The notes under the pieces: generated by a model
Told to the model about the DNA's origin: nothing
Database searches by the model: none
Seen by the model: only the letters and a program-made list of their open reading frames with translations
NCBI GenBank assembly: GCA_020026275.1
Contig: JAHHQQ010000001.1
Location: forward strand, 62,001 to 126,000
Direction: 5' to 3'
Length of the DNA stretch: 64,000 nt
Source of the DNA: Bacteroidales bacterium
GTDB taxonomy: Bacteria > Bacteroidota > Bacteroidia > Bacteroidales > UBA932
Shown here: piece after piece, positions 24,941 to 32,711 of the stretch
Layout of the letters: each line of letters begins with the position of its first letter
Numbering within the stretch: position 1 is the first letter of the stretch
Made by a program: the position numbers and the translations under genes

Positions 24941-24963
24941 TATTCTGCAAGACTTTATCTTTG
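24935..24963 (+). promoter_or_regulatory. Promoter of the DUF4783 gene
   Basis: Plus strand: TTG (24935-24937), 18 bases, TATCTTTG (24956-24963). The ATG at 24973 leaves room for a leader of only a few bases. Confidence 0.65.
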
Positions 24964-24972
24964 AATGCCAGA

Positions 24973-25383
24973 ATGAAACGAATCCTTGCTTTAGGAATAT
25001 CTATACTGTTGGCCCCCCTACTTTCCTTCGGGAACAGCATGGAGGACAATTACGATGTATTTATCCCTATCGCCAAATACATCCGGCAAGGAGATGCAGA
25101 CAAACTGGCGGCCTGGTTCAACGATACGCTGGAAATTTCCATCAAGAACAAGAGCAACACCTGCAGCAAACATCAGGCGAAACAGATTGTCAAATCATTT
25201 TTTGAAAGCTATAAACCGCGTGATTTCGAAATCAACCATACAGCAGGCAGGGGAGCTAAAAAATATGCCATCGGAGACCTGGATGCAGGAGGAGAGAAAT
25301 TTGAGGTGACCATCTATGTCAATCTCAAAAAATCAAAGAACTATCTGATAGATTTATTGCAGATAAATAAAAAAGATTATTGA
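24973..25383 (+). CDS. DUF4783 family exported protein
   Basis: 136 residues. The signal peptide is MKRILALGISILLAPLLSFG. The mature part begins with YDVFIPIAKYIRQGDADKLAAWF and has the DUF4783 features: a cystatin/NTF2-like alpha-beta fold with TLEISI, KQIVKSFFESYKPRDFEI and GxxKYAIGDL. The family is widespread in Bacteroidota and its function is unknown. The ATG at 24973 is used rather than the in-frame TTG at 24961, because the TTG lies inside the -7 promoter element and so upstream of the likely transcript start. It is convergent with efp, sharing a bidirectional terminator. Confidence 0.88.
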   Translation: MKRILALGISILLAPLLSFGNSMEDNYDVFIPIAKYIRQGDADKLAAWFNDTLEISIKNKSNTCSKHQAKQIVKSFFESYKPRDFEINHTAGRGAKKYAIGDLDAGGEKFEVTIYVNLKKSKNYLIDLLQINKKDY

Positions 25384-25427
25384 AAAATCAAGATGCGGGC
25401 CAGAAAACTGACCCGCATCTTGATTTT
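25384..25427. terminator. Bidirectional terminator between the DUF4783 gene and efp
   Basis: 16-bp perfect arms (AAAATCAAGATGCGGG and its complement) around a 12-base loop, with T runs on both strands. Confidence 0.9.
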
Positions 25428-25446
25428 CTTGTCCTATAGTGAAGAA

Positions 25447-26013
25447 CTATACTCTTTGTCCGTATGAACGGTCGGTAGTGTTCACTGTGATGGTATCACC
25501 CTGGTTGATGAAGAGAGGAACCATGATTTTGGCGCCTGTCTCCAGAGTACATTCTTTCAATGCACTGGTAGAAGCGGTGTTACCTTTCACTGCAGGCTCT
25601 GAATAAGTAACCTCAAGAGTCACATAGGTAGGGAGCTCGCAAGTAAGGCATCTTTCCTCAGGATGGGTCACGAACATCATCTCCACATGCTGTCCCTCTT
25701 TCATGAGGTCAGCGTTCTCAACTACGTCAAATGGAAGGTGGATCTGCTCGAAAGTCTCTTCGTGCATGAAGTTGAAACCATCTTCATCTGAATAAAGGAA
25801 CTGGTATGGACGTCTTTCCACATCAATCGTATCAACCTTTGCTCCTGCAGTAAATGTGTTCTCAAGAATACGACCATTCTCAAGATTGCGGAGTTTGGTC
25901 TTGACGAAGGCAGGACCCTTACCGGGTTTTACATGCTGGAACCATACAATCATACATGGTTTCCCGTTGTATTCCAGATAAAGACCATTTTTAAAATCAG
26001 CTGTTGTTGCCAT
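25447..26013 (-). CDS. efp: Translation elongation factor P
   Basis: 188 residues, the full EF-P length. It has the KOW-like domain I (GLYLEYNGKPCMIVWFQHVKPGKGPAFVKTKL, modified-loop tip at PGKGPA) and two OB domains ending TGAKIMVPLFINQGDTITVNT. EF-P relieves ribosome stalling at polyproline. The loop tip carries Lys, the residue modified or used bare in most lineages; no epmA/epmB genes are seen here. It has its own consensus promoter within the tail of the ispH gap. Confidence 0.96.
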   Translation of the reverse strand: MATTADFKNGLYLEYNGKPCMIVWFQHVKPGKGPAFVKTKLRNLENGRILENTFTAGAKVDTIDVERRPYQFLYSDEDGFNFMHEETFEQIHLPFDVVENADLMKEGQHVEMMFVTHPEERCLTCELPTYVTLEVTYSEPAVKGNTASTSALKECTLETGAKIMVPLFINQGDTITVNTTDRSYGQRV

Positions 26014-26064
26014 ATATGGTATATTTTAAATTTAAATGTCTACAAATATTTGACTTATAATTTA

Positions 26065-26095
26065 CAAAAATACAGATTTAACAGCTAAGAACCAA
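26065..26095 (-). promoter_or_regulatory. Promoter of efp
   Basis: Minus strand: TTG (26093-26095, inside the ispH coding end), 20 bases, TATTTTTG (26065-26072). The efp ATG is at 26013. Confidence 0.7.
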
Positions 26096-27004
26096 AATTT
26101 TCTTTGCGGTTGCTTCCAAAAGCCATTTTGGAGTGGACGTGGCGCCACAGACACCTACGGAATCACCGTCCTTGAACCAGGACGGATCCAGTTCCTCTTC
26201 AGAACCGACCTGATAGGTCCTCTCATTGACATTCCGGCACAAATTGCAGAGCACCTTTCCATTGGAACTCTCCTTTCCTGCGACAAAAATGATGACAGAA
26301 TGCTTTTCAGCGAATTCAACCAATCCCCGATGACGGTTAGAAACCTGGGCACAAATCGTATTATGCACCCTCAACCTTTCCTTTGACCTGAATTCGTCCA
26401 ATCCAAGCCCACTTGCCTGGACCATATCCTGCTCCAAACGACGGCACAATCCTTCATAAGCTTCTGGACTCTTGGTGGTTTGTGAAAAAACTTCCACCGG
26501 GCGAGCCAGATCGAGGCTCCCCTCTTCCCGCAACTGAAGATACATATCCATATTCTCCACAACAACAGCATCTCCATCCACCTGTCCGAGCAAACCTAGA
26601 ACCTCTGCATGTCCCACCTTTCCATAGATGAGTATCTGTCCTCCTGTCTCATGGATTTCCTGGTAGACTTTCCGGATTCGCTTCTGCAACTGCAAGACTA
26701 CTGGACAGGTACAATCAATGAACTGAAGTCCTGCCTGTTCCAATGAACGGTAAGTGGCGGGAGGTTCACCATGAGCGCGGATCAACACAGTCGAACCGAC
26801 TTCCAGTCGCTGAAGTTTATCTAAACCAACTGTCTGCAAGCCTTTCCTTTCAAGACGCCGCAATTCCTCTTCATTATGAACAATGGAACCCAAGGAATAC
26901 AATTTTCCCCTGCCGGCATCCAAATATTGCTCTGCCTCACCGATTGCACGGATCACACCGCCACAGAAACCAGAGTTCGGGTCTATTTCAACTTTTACAG
27001 CCAT
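26078..27004 (-). CDS. ispH: 4-hydroxy-3-methylbut-2-enyl diphosphate reductase
   Basis: 308 residues. It is the last enzyme of the MEP isoprenoid pathway, reducing HMBPP to IPP and DMAPP with an iron-sulfur cluster. The three cluster cysteines appear in SGFCGGV, DCTCPVV and VCGATSTP. AHGEPP, YGKVGHAEVLG and QTTKSPEAY give the other family motifs. ATG at 27004 (MAVKVEIDPNSGFC) is chosen; an ATG 27 bases upstream would overlap cmk. It lies 16 bases after cmk. Confidence 0.94.
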   Translation of the reverse strand: MAVKVEIDPNSGFCGGVIRAIGEAEQYLDAGRGKLYSLGSIVHNEEELRRLERKGLQTVGLDKLQRLEVGSTVLIRAHGEPPATYRSLEQAGLQFIDCTCPVVLQLQKRIRKVYQEIHETGGQILIYGKVGHAEVLGLLGQVDGDAVVVENMDMYLQLREEGSLDLARPVEVFSQTTKSPEAYEGLCRRLEQDMVQASGLGLDEFRSKERLRVHNTICAQVSNRHRGLVEFAEKHSVIIFVAGKESSNGKVLCNLCRNVNERTYQVGSEEELDPSWFKDGDSVGVCGATSTPKWLLEATAKKILVLSC

Positions 27005-27020
27005 AATTTCCAATAGGATG

Positions 27021-27719
27021 TCAGATATCAAACTTATTCTTGAGGACCATTTCCAGCCACGCCATCTGATTCTCCATCGTCAGATAGGAGTTGTCCAAGA
27101 TAATGGCATCCTCTGCCTGACGGAGGGGAGAAGTCTCCCGATGGGAATCGATGTAGTCCCTCTCCTTCAAATTCTTCATCACCTCTTCAAATTCCGGATG
27201 CTGTCCCTTTGCGACCATCTCGTCATAACGACGCATTGCTCGGATCTGATTTCCGGCGACCATGAACAGTTTCAATTCGGCATTTGGAAAAACTGTCGTC
27301 CCGATATCCCTTCCATCCATCACAATACGGCCATTCTTTCCAAATTCATGAAGCTTGCTGTCCACAAAATTGCGGACTTGCGGAACCGTCGCGATTGGGC
27401 TGACATAATTCGAAACCTTCAAGGTTCTGATTTCGGTCTCCACACAACGGTCTCCGATGAAGGTCATGCTTTGCCCATCGACATATTCAAAATGAACATC
27501 CAGACTAGAGAGAGACTGTTCCAAAGCATCCACCTCAATCTCCGCATTCTCATGAATCAAAGTATTTTCCAATGCGAACAATGTGACTGCACGGTACAAT
27601 GCCCCGGAATCCAAATATAGAAAAGAATATGTTTTCGCTATCAACTTTGCAAAAGTACTTTTGCCTGTTGATGAATAGCCGTCAACGGCTATAATGATAT
27701 TGGGGATATTCATAATCAT
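27021..27719 (-). CDS. cmk: Cytidylate kinase
   Basis: 232 residues. It phosphorylates CMP and dCMP. It has the P-loop DGYSSTGKSTFAK (Ser-Ser-Thr-Gly form), DSGALYRAVTLFA (CMP-binding), VMDGRDIGTTVFPNAELKLFM and RRYDEMVAKG (Arg-rich lid). Two in-frame ATGs two codons apart are both possible starts. It is first of a cmk-ispH pair, an association seen widely in Bacteroidota. A -7-like TAAATTTG lies at 27750-27757 without a well-placed TTG. Confidence 0.94.
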   Translation of the reverse strand: MIMNIPNIIIAVDGYSSTGKSTFAKLIAKTYSFLYLDSGALYRAVTLFALENTLIHENAEIEVDALEQSLSSLDVHFEYVDGQSMTFIGDRCVETEIRTLKVSNYVSPIATVPQVRNFVDSKLHEFGKNGRIVMDGRDIGTTVFPNAELKLFMVAGNQIRAMRRYDEMVAKGQHPEFEEVMKNLKERDYIDSHRETSPLRQAEDAIILDNSYLTMENQMAWLEMVLKNKFDI

Positions 27720-27769
27720 TCTGTAAATGTCCTATTCGTGATGGACATGCAAATTTACGAAAAAAACAG

Positions 27770-27799
27770 TTACAACTATAGATATTTACCTTATATTTG
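27770..27799 (+). promoter_or_regulatory. Candidate promoter of the NtrC-like regulator
   Basis: TTA (27770-27772) in place of TTG, 19 bases, then TATATTTG (27792-27799). The leader to the ATG at 27846 would be about 40 bases. Confidence 0.5.
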
Positions 27800-27845
27800 T
27801 TATATTATAGGCCAAGCAAATAGCTTATAATATAAAACACTCAAC

Positions 27846-28994
27846 ATGAAAATTCTAGTAGTAGACGATGAGCGCTCAATCAGAAACTCTCTTAAGGAGA
27901 TTTTGATGGATGAGGGCTATGATGCGGATATAGCTGAAGACGGCCCCACTGCGCTGGCGCTCGTAGACAAGGAAAAATACGATATCATCTTTTGTGATAT
28001 CAAGATGCCTCAGATGGAAGGCACTGAAGTATTGGAGAAACTGGTGGCAGAAGGTGTCGAATCTGCCATTGTCATGATATCAGGTCATGCCGATATCGAG
28101 ATTGCAGTAGACTGCATCAAGAAAGGGGCATTTGACTTCATACAGAAACCTTTGGATCTCAACCGCATCCTGATTACCATCAAGAATGCTTCCGAACGGA
28201 CCGCTCTGGTCAAAGACAACAACAATCTCAAGAAAAAAGTCTACGGACAGCAGATGATTGGCGAATCTGAAAGCATCTGCCATATCCGGCAGATGATTGA
28301 AAAGGTAGCTCCTACCGATGCGCGAGTCCTCATCACCGGTGCCAACGGAACCGGCAAGGAGCTGGTAGCCAGGAGTCTGCACCAGCAGAGCGAACGCAGC
28401 AAGATGCCATACATCGAAGTGAACTGCGCCGCCATTCCTTCCGAACTGATTGAGAGTGAACTCTTCGGCCATGAGAAAGGTGCTTTCACTTCTGCCATCA
28501 AACAACACAAAGGAAAATTTGAACAGGCTGACGGAGGCACCCTGTTTCTGGATGAAATAGGAGATATGAGTCTGGCGGCCCAAGCGAAGGTCCTTAGAGT
28601 TCTCCAGGAAAAGAAGCTATCCAGAGTCGGTAGCGACAAAGACATTGAAGTGAATGTGAGAGTGATTGCCGCCACCAACAAGAACCTGAAGGAAGAGATC
28701 GAGAAAGGAAATTTCAGAGAGGACCTCTACCATCGTCTGAGCGTCATTGTCATGCAGGTCCCTTCGTTGGATGAACGGAAGGATGACATTCCACTTCTGG
28801 TTGAGTATTTCATTGGGCAAATTAGTGCCGAAACAGGCAAACAGCCACGTCCATTCTCTCCAGAAGCCATTGATCTGCTCAAGAACAAGCATTGGACAGG
28901 CAACATCAGGGAATTGAGAAATGTAGTAGAAAGACTGCTCATTCTGGGAGGAAAGACCATTTCTGCACAGGATGTGAAAGACTACGTACTATAG
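27846..28994 (+). CDS. NtrC-like sigma-54 response regulator lacking a DNA-binding domain
   Basis: 382 residues. The receiver domain (about 1-115) has DDE at residues 7-9, the phosphoacceptor in FCDIKMPQMEG and Lys in FIQKPLD. The AAA+ domain (about 140-380) has Walker A GANGTGKELVARS, Walker B GGTLFLDEIGDM and the sensor region NIRELRNVVERL. The loop that contacts sigma-54 reads GAFTSA instead of GAFTGA. The chain ends 16 residues after the lid helix, with no Fis-type helix-turn-helix. Short NtrC-like proteins of this form occur across Bacteroidota. The likely partner kinase is the NtrY-like protein at 20822. It ends at a bidirectional terminator. Confidence 0.92.
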   Translation: MKILVVDDERSIRNSLKEILMDEGYDADIAEDGPTALALVDKEKYDIIFCDIKMPQMEGTEVLEKLVAEGVESAIVMISGHADIEIAVDCIKKGAFDFIQKPLDLNRILITIKNASERTALVKDNNNLKKKVYGQQMIGESESICHIRQMIEKVAPTDARVLITGANGTGKELVARSLHQQSERSKMPYIEVNCAAIPSELIESELFGHEKGAFTSAIKQHKGKFEQADGGTLFLDEIGDMSLAAQAKVLRVLQEKKLSRVGSDKDIEVNVRVIAATNKNLKEEIEKGNFREDLYHRLSVIVMQVPSLDERKDDIPLLVEYFIGQISAETGKQPRPFSPEAIDLLKNKHWTGNIRELRNVVERLLILGGKTISAQDVKDYVL

Positions 28995-29017
28995 AATTCC
29001 GATTCCTTTACCGGACA

Positions 29018-29055
29018 AAAAGCGGGGGAGTGGAAATTTCCACTCCCCCGCTTTT
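29018..29055. terminator. Bidirectional terminator between the NtrC-like gene and lptB
   Basis: A perfect 38-base palindrome, 19 bases per arm, with AAAAGCGGGGGAGTGG on one side and four T at the end of each strand. Confidence 0.9.
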
Positions 29056-29073
29056 GCATTTCCTGTCAGGCAC

Positions 29074-29844
29074 CTACTGAATACCGGCATGCTCCTTTTG
29101 GGCCCGTTCCACGGATACAGAACGTTTGAGCACAAAGCCAGAACCCAAATATTTGGTCCGTACATCCTCATCATCAGCCAATTGCCGCGGAGTACCAGTC
29201 TGCAGGATTGTCCCTTCATAAAGCAAGTAGGCACGGTCAGTGATAGCCAAAGTCTCTCCTACATTATGGTCAGTAATAATAACACCGATGTTCTTGTACT
29301 TCAACTTGGCGATAATATACTGAATATCCTCCACCGCTATCGGATCCACACCTGCAAACGGTTCATCCAGGAGGATGAACTTGGGATCGATTGCCAAGGC
29401 TCTGGCAATCTCGCAACGGCGGCGCTCTCCTCCGGAAAGCTGGATTCCAAGACTTTTCCTCACTTTGGACAAGTTGAACTCGTCAATCAAAGATTCCAAC
29501 CGGTCCTTACGTTCCGCCTTGGTCATATGCGACATCTCCATCACGGACATGATATTGTCCTCTACAGACATCTTTCTAAAGACAGACGCCTCCTGTGGCA
29601 AGTAACCAATGCCTTTCTGAGCTCTCTTGAACATAGGAAGATCAGTGATATCCTCATCATCCAGATAAATCCTTCCATCGTTCGGAACAATCTGACCAGT
29701 AATCATATAGAAACTGGTAGTCTTGCCGGCACCGTTCGGTCCCAAGAAGCCGACAATTTCACCCTGATTCACTTCCATGGACACTCCTTTCACCACCGTT
29801 CTGACACCATATTTCTTTACCAAATTCTTGCAATGCAGTTTCAT
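29074..29844 (-). CDS. lptB: LPS export ABC transporter ATP-binding protein LptB
   Basis: 256 residues. ABC ATPase with Walker A GPNGAGKTTSFYMI, signature LSGGERRRCEIARAL, Walker B FILLDEPFAGVDPIAV and switch His in ITDHNV. The GLGYLPQEASVFRKMSVEDNI segment and DPIAVEDIQ are typical of LptB, which powers lipopolysaccharide transport from the inner membrane with LptF/G. It extends about 15 residues past the E. coli protein. It is 20 bases below dnaX on the same strand; the other lpt genes are not in the window. Confidence 0.93.
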   Translation of the reverse strand: MKLHCKNLVKKYGVRTVVKGVSMEVNQGEIVGFLGPNGAGKTTSFYMITGQIVPNDGRIYLDDEDITDLPMFKRAQKGIGYLPQEASVFRKMSVEDNIMSVMEMSHMTKAERKDRLESLIDEFNLSKVRKSLGIQLSGGERRRCEIARALAIDPKFILLDEPFAGVDPIAVEDIQYIIAKLKYKNIGVIITDHNVGETLAITDRAYLLYEGTILQTGTPRQLADDEDVRTKYLGSGFVLKRSVSVERAQKEHAGIQ

Positions 29845-29864
29845 GTTTTCGTATTTTAGACGGA

Positions 29865-31808
29865 TCAGACATCCAAATCCATATCTTGTATCAAATTACG
29901 TACCTCAGGATTGGCATTTGCCAATGCCTGAGCTTTTTCCTTCTGTGTGAATTGCTTCTTGCCGGCCACTGCCACATCTGCCACATCAATGAGCAGACTG
30001 ACCTTGCCGGAATTTAATTTCTTCTGAAGTTCAGCCTCAAGTGACCTCAACAACTTTTCGGCAATCCATTTTTTCTGCGCCTCATTGGACACTGAAAAAG
30101 TAAATTTCTTGACTCCTCCCTCTTCCGAGAAATGCAGTTCCGCCTCGGCAATGGCGATGGCGAGTCTCGGACGTTTCTCCCGGAGTTCTTCTGCCATCTC
30201 GTGCCATTTGAGGGTGATTTCTTCGTCGGTCGGAATCCGCTCTCCTTCTACCGTCTGTCCATCCTCTTCAACCGGTTCGCTCATGGCGACTTCCTGTTTC
30301 ATGCCACTTATGGACAAGGCTGTATTGCCCACGACCGGTTTCTTTCTGCCGCGCTTTGCCGGGGCTTTCTTTTCCTCGGTGGCTGGGGCAGGTGCCGGAG
30401 CCGGCTGGAGCTCAAGGGGCTCTTCCTGTACCGGAGTTTCTGCCGGGACGGGTGCCGCCGCGGCTGTCGGGGCCTCTACGGGAGCAGAGGTCTCCAGCTG
30501 CACGGGAGCGGCTGTCTGTATTGGAGCTTCAGCCTGTACCGAGGTCTCCGGCTGTACAGGACTTTCTGGCTGTACAGCAGATTCCTCTTTCTGTTCCGGT
30601 GCATTGGCACTTACGAAACGTTTTCGCTTGACAGGCTTGGCAGACACTTTCTCTTCTTGAGCCGGCATTGCAGGAGAAGGTTGGGAAACGACAGGAGCCT
30701 GTCGGACATCGGACTGGTGCAGCATAAAGCTGAGTCTCATCAAGGCGAACTCGATATGAAGTCGGGAATTGACACTTGCCTTGTAGCCCGCCTCGCACTG
30801 AGCCGTCACGTTCAAGGCTTCGTAGAGAAAGCCCAAAGGACAACGGGAAGACTGCTCCATATATCTATCTTTCAACGATTTAGGCATTTCAAGAAGAATA
30901 TCTGCCCCCCTGCTCTTGCACACCATAAGATTTCTGAAATGAGAACTCAATGCAGACACAAAATACAATGCATTAAAACCTTTGGATAAAATGTCATTGA
31001 AAGTCAGCAAAGCTGTTCCGTAATCACCGGAAAGAAAATTCTCCACCAGATGGAAGGTATAATCATAATCCAGAACATTGAGATTCTTTGTCACTTCCTC
31101 ATACCGAATATCTGTCCCACAAAAAGCAACCGTCTGATCAAATATAGTCAAGGCATCACGCATTGCGCCATCACTCTTCATGGCAATCACATGCAAAGCC
31201 TCCTCTTCTATCTTGATGTGCTCCTGTTCTGCGATATGTCTCAGATTCCGGACCGCATCATTGACACTGATCCGGTTGAAATCAAATGTCTGGCATCGAG
31301 ACAAAATGGTGGAAGGAATCTTGTGCTTCTCAGTAGTTGCCAAAATGAAAATAGCATGAGCAGGCGGTTCCTCCAATGTCTTCAAGAAAGCATTGAATGC
31401 AGATGTGGAAAGCATATGGACCTCATCCACAATATACACGCTATATTTGCCAATCTGAGGTGGAATATTCACTTGTTCGATCAAGCTCTTGATATCCTCC
31501 ACACTATTGTTGGAAGCCGCATCCATCTCATGGATACAATAGGACCGCCCCTCCTTGAAAGAAATGCAGGATTCACATTCTCCGCAAGGCTCCATATTTT
31601 CGGACGGATTGGCACAATTTATGGTCTTGGCAAAGATACGGGCAGCACTTGTCTTGCCCACACCGCGGGGACCGCAGAATAGATAGGCATGTGCCAGCTG
31701 ATTTCTTTTGATGGAATTCTGAAGTGTCTGGACGATATTGTCCTGACCTATCAGGGATTCAAACGAATCAGGTCTGTACTTACGGGCAGATACAATATAT
31801 TGTGACAT
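29865..31808 (-). CDS. dnaX: DNA polymerase III subunit gamma/tau
   Basis: 647 residues. The clamp-loader AAA+ part (about 1-370) has Walker A GPRGVGKTSAARI, the zinc cysteines in CANPSENMEPCGECESC, Walker B VDEVHML and sensor LATTEKHKIP. A low-complexity linker (about 375-500) is made of Pro, Ala, Glu, Val and Gln in loose PVQxE repeats. The C-terminal domain (about 530-647), with a tau-like role, binds polymerase partners. No obvious slippery site for a short gamma form was seen by eye. It leads into lptB. A -7 element TAAATTTG lies at 31852-31859. Confidence 0.95.
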   Translation of the reverse strand: MSQYIVSARKYRPDSFESLIGQDNIVQTLQNSIKRNQLAHAYLFCGPRGVGKTSAARIFAKTINCANPSENMEPCGECESCISFKEGRSYCIHEMDAASNNSVEDIKSLIEQVNIPPQIGKYSVYIVDEVHMLSTSAFNAFLKTLEEPPAHAIFILATTEKHKIPSTILSRCQTFDFNRISVNDAVRNLRHIAEQEHIKIEEEALHVIAMKSDGAMRDALTIFDQTVAFCGTDIRYEEVTKNLNVLDYDYTFHLVENFLSGDYGTALLTFNDILSKGFNALYFVSALSSHFRNLMVCKSRGADILLEMPKSLKDRYMEQSSRCPLGFLYEALNVTAQCEAGYKASVNSRLHIEFALMRLSFMLHQSDVRQAPVVSQPSPAMPAQEEKVSAKPVKRKRFVSANAPEQKEESAVQPESPVQPETSVQAEAPIQTAAPVQLETSAPVEAPTAAAAPVPAETPVQEEPLELQPAPAPAPATEEKKAPAKRGRKKPVVGNTALSISGMKQEVAMSEPVEEDGQTVEGERIPTDEEITLKWHEMAEELREKRPRLAIAIAEAELHFSEEGGVKKFTFSVSNEAQKKWIAEKLLRSLEAELQKKLNSGKVSLLIDVADVAVAGKKQFTQKEKAQALANANPEVRNLIQDMDLDV

Positions 31809-31851
31809 AAGTAATGTATAATTCTATGCTCCAAATGGAGACCGTTCCCGA

Positions 31852-31859
31852 CAAATTTA
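31852..31859 (-). promoter_or_regulatory. Candidate -7 element of dnaX
   Basis: TAAATTTG on the minus strand, 43 bases before the dnaX ATG. No TTG is found at the expected -33 spacing. Confidence 0.4.
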
Positions 31860-31873
31860 CACATAATATTTTG

Positions 31874-31881
31874 TAACTTTG
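31874..31881 (+). promoter_or_regulatory. Candidate -7 element of the exported protein gene at 31887
   Basis: TAACTTTG ends only 5 bases before the ATG at 31887, implying a transcript that starts at or next to the start codon. No clear TTG upstream. Confidence 0.45.
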
Positions 31882-31886
31882 TGCTT

Positions 31887-32711
31887 ATGAAAAGAATTTT
31901 ACTAATCATCGTGGCAATGGGCTTTTGCTTCTATTCATCAGCCCAGATTCAGATTACAACCAGAAAAGAGAAATTGAGTGACTTTCCGATGAAGACGACA
32001 AAAGTGGTTCTCACCGGAGACAAGTCAATGGACGAATGCATGAAAGTGGCCATGAAGAACGTTTGGGTTCTTTCTCCTTTTGAATTTTGTTCCAAAGAAG
32101 AGTTTGACTCCCATAAGTCTGACCAGGACTATTATTTCATGGTATTGGATGCCAAGAAGCACAAGAATGAGAAAGAGTCCAATACAGTCATGATCACCGT
32201 TGTAAAAGGAGGCACAGGAAATGACCTCGAAAGCATGTTCCAAGTGAGCCAGTTCCCTATCTGCGCAGCAGATTCCATCAATTATCACCGTTTGGATGCC
32301 TTTCTGCCAGCTATCGTAAACTTGATACAGAACCATATCAAGAGAGGTCTCTACAAAGGCTTCAACAAAATCAAGCCAGAAGCGCTGAACAAAGCGGCCG
32401 GCAAGCCTATCTTCATTGCCGAGAATGACCTGTCAGAATCTCTCAAGAAATATGTCATTGAGAACCTCTCATCTCGCAACATAATTGTAACCGACACAGA
32501 AAATGCAGACAATATCTTCATGGAAGGGGTAAACGCTCTGGTCAGTTACACCTTTGCCCCTTATCACCCAACCAAAGGCTCTGTCTGTTACAAAATGCTG
32601 TTTGATGCCAGAACATACGAACTGTACTATTATGAGTCGCACGTCTTGTCCGGAAAGAAAGGGAAAGGCTTCCTTAGGAAAGACATCAACAAACTATCAC
32701 GTTCAAGATGA
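31887..32711 (+). CDS. Exported protein of unknown function
   Basis: 274 residues. The signal peptide is MKRILLIIVAMGFCFYSSAQ with cleavage probably after SAQ. I recognise no family. The mature protein has a mixed alpha-beta pattern: an early helical part (MDECMKVAMKNVWVLSPFEFCS), a central strand-rich part (YYFMVLDAKKHK, NTVMITVVKGG), and a second half that repeats the mood of the first (KYVIENLSSRNIIVTD, YKMLFDARTYELYYYESHVL). It ends in a basic tail. Its stop overlaps the start of the M16 peptidase gene in an ATGA, so the two are coupled. The ATG at 31887 is chosen over one two codons upstream because of the adjacent -7 element. Confidence 0.75.
   Translation: MKRILLIIVAMGFCFYSSAQIQITTRKEKLSDFPMKTTKVVLTGDKSMDECMKVAMKNVWVLSPFEFCSKEEFDSHKSDQDYYFMVLDAKKHKNEKESNTVMITVVKGGTGNDLESMFQVSQFPICAADSINYHRLDAFLPAIVNLIQNHIKRGLYKGFNKIKPEALNKAAGKPIFIAENDLSESLKKYVIENLSSRNIIVTDTENADNIFMEGVNALVSYTFAPYHPTKGSVCYKMLFDARTYELYYYESHVLSGKKGKGFLRKDINKLSRSR

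Noticed and set aside
30300..30620. Foreign DNA suggested by high GC in this stretch
   Set aside because: It is inside dnaX and is explained by Pro and Ala codons in the linker; the flanks are continuous.
30085..30660. Ser/Gly/Cys-rich open frames on the plus strand, like an adhesin or metallothionein
   Set aside because: They mirror the Pro-Ala-Glu linker of dnaX; the low-complexity GC-rich bases create long open frames in several phases.
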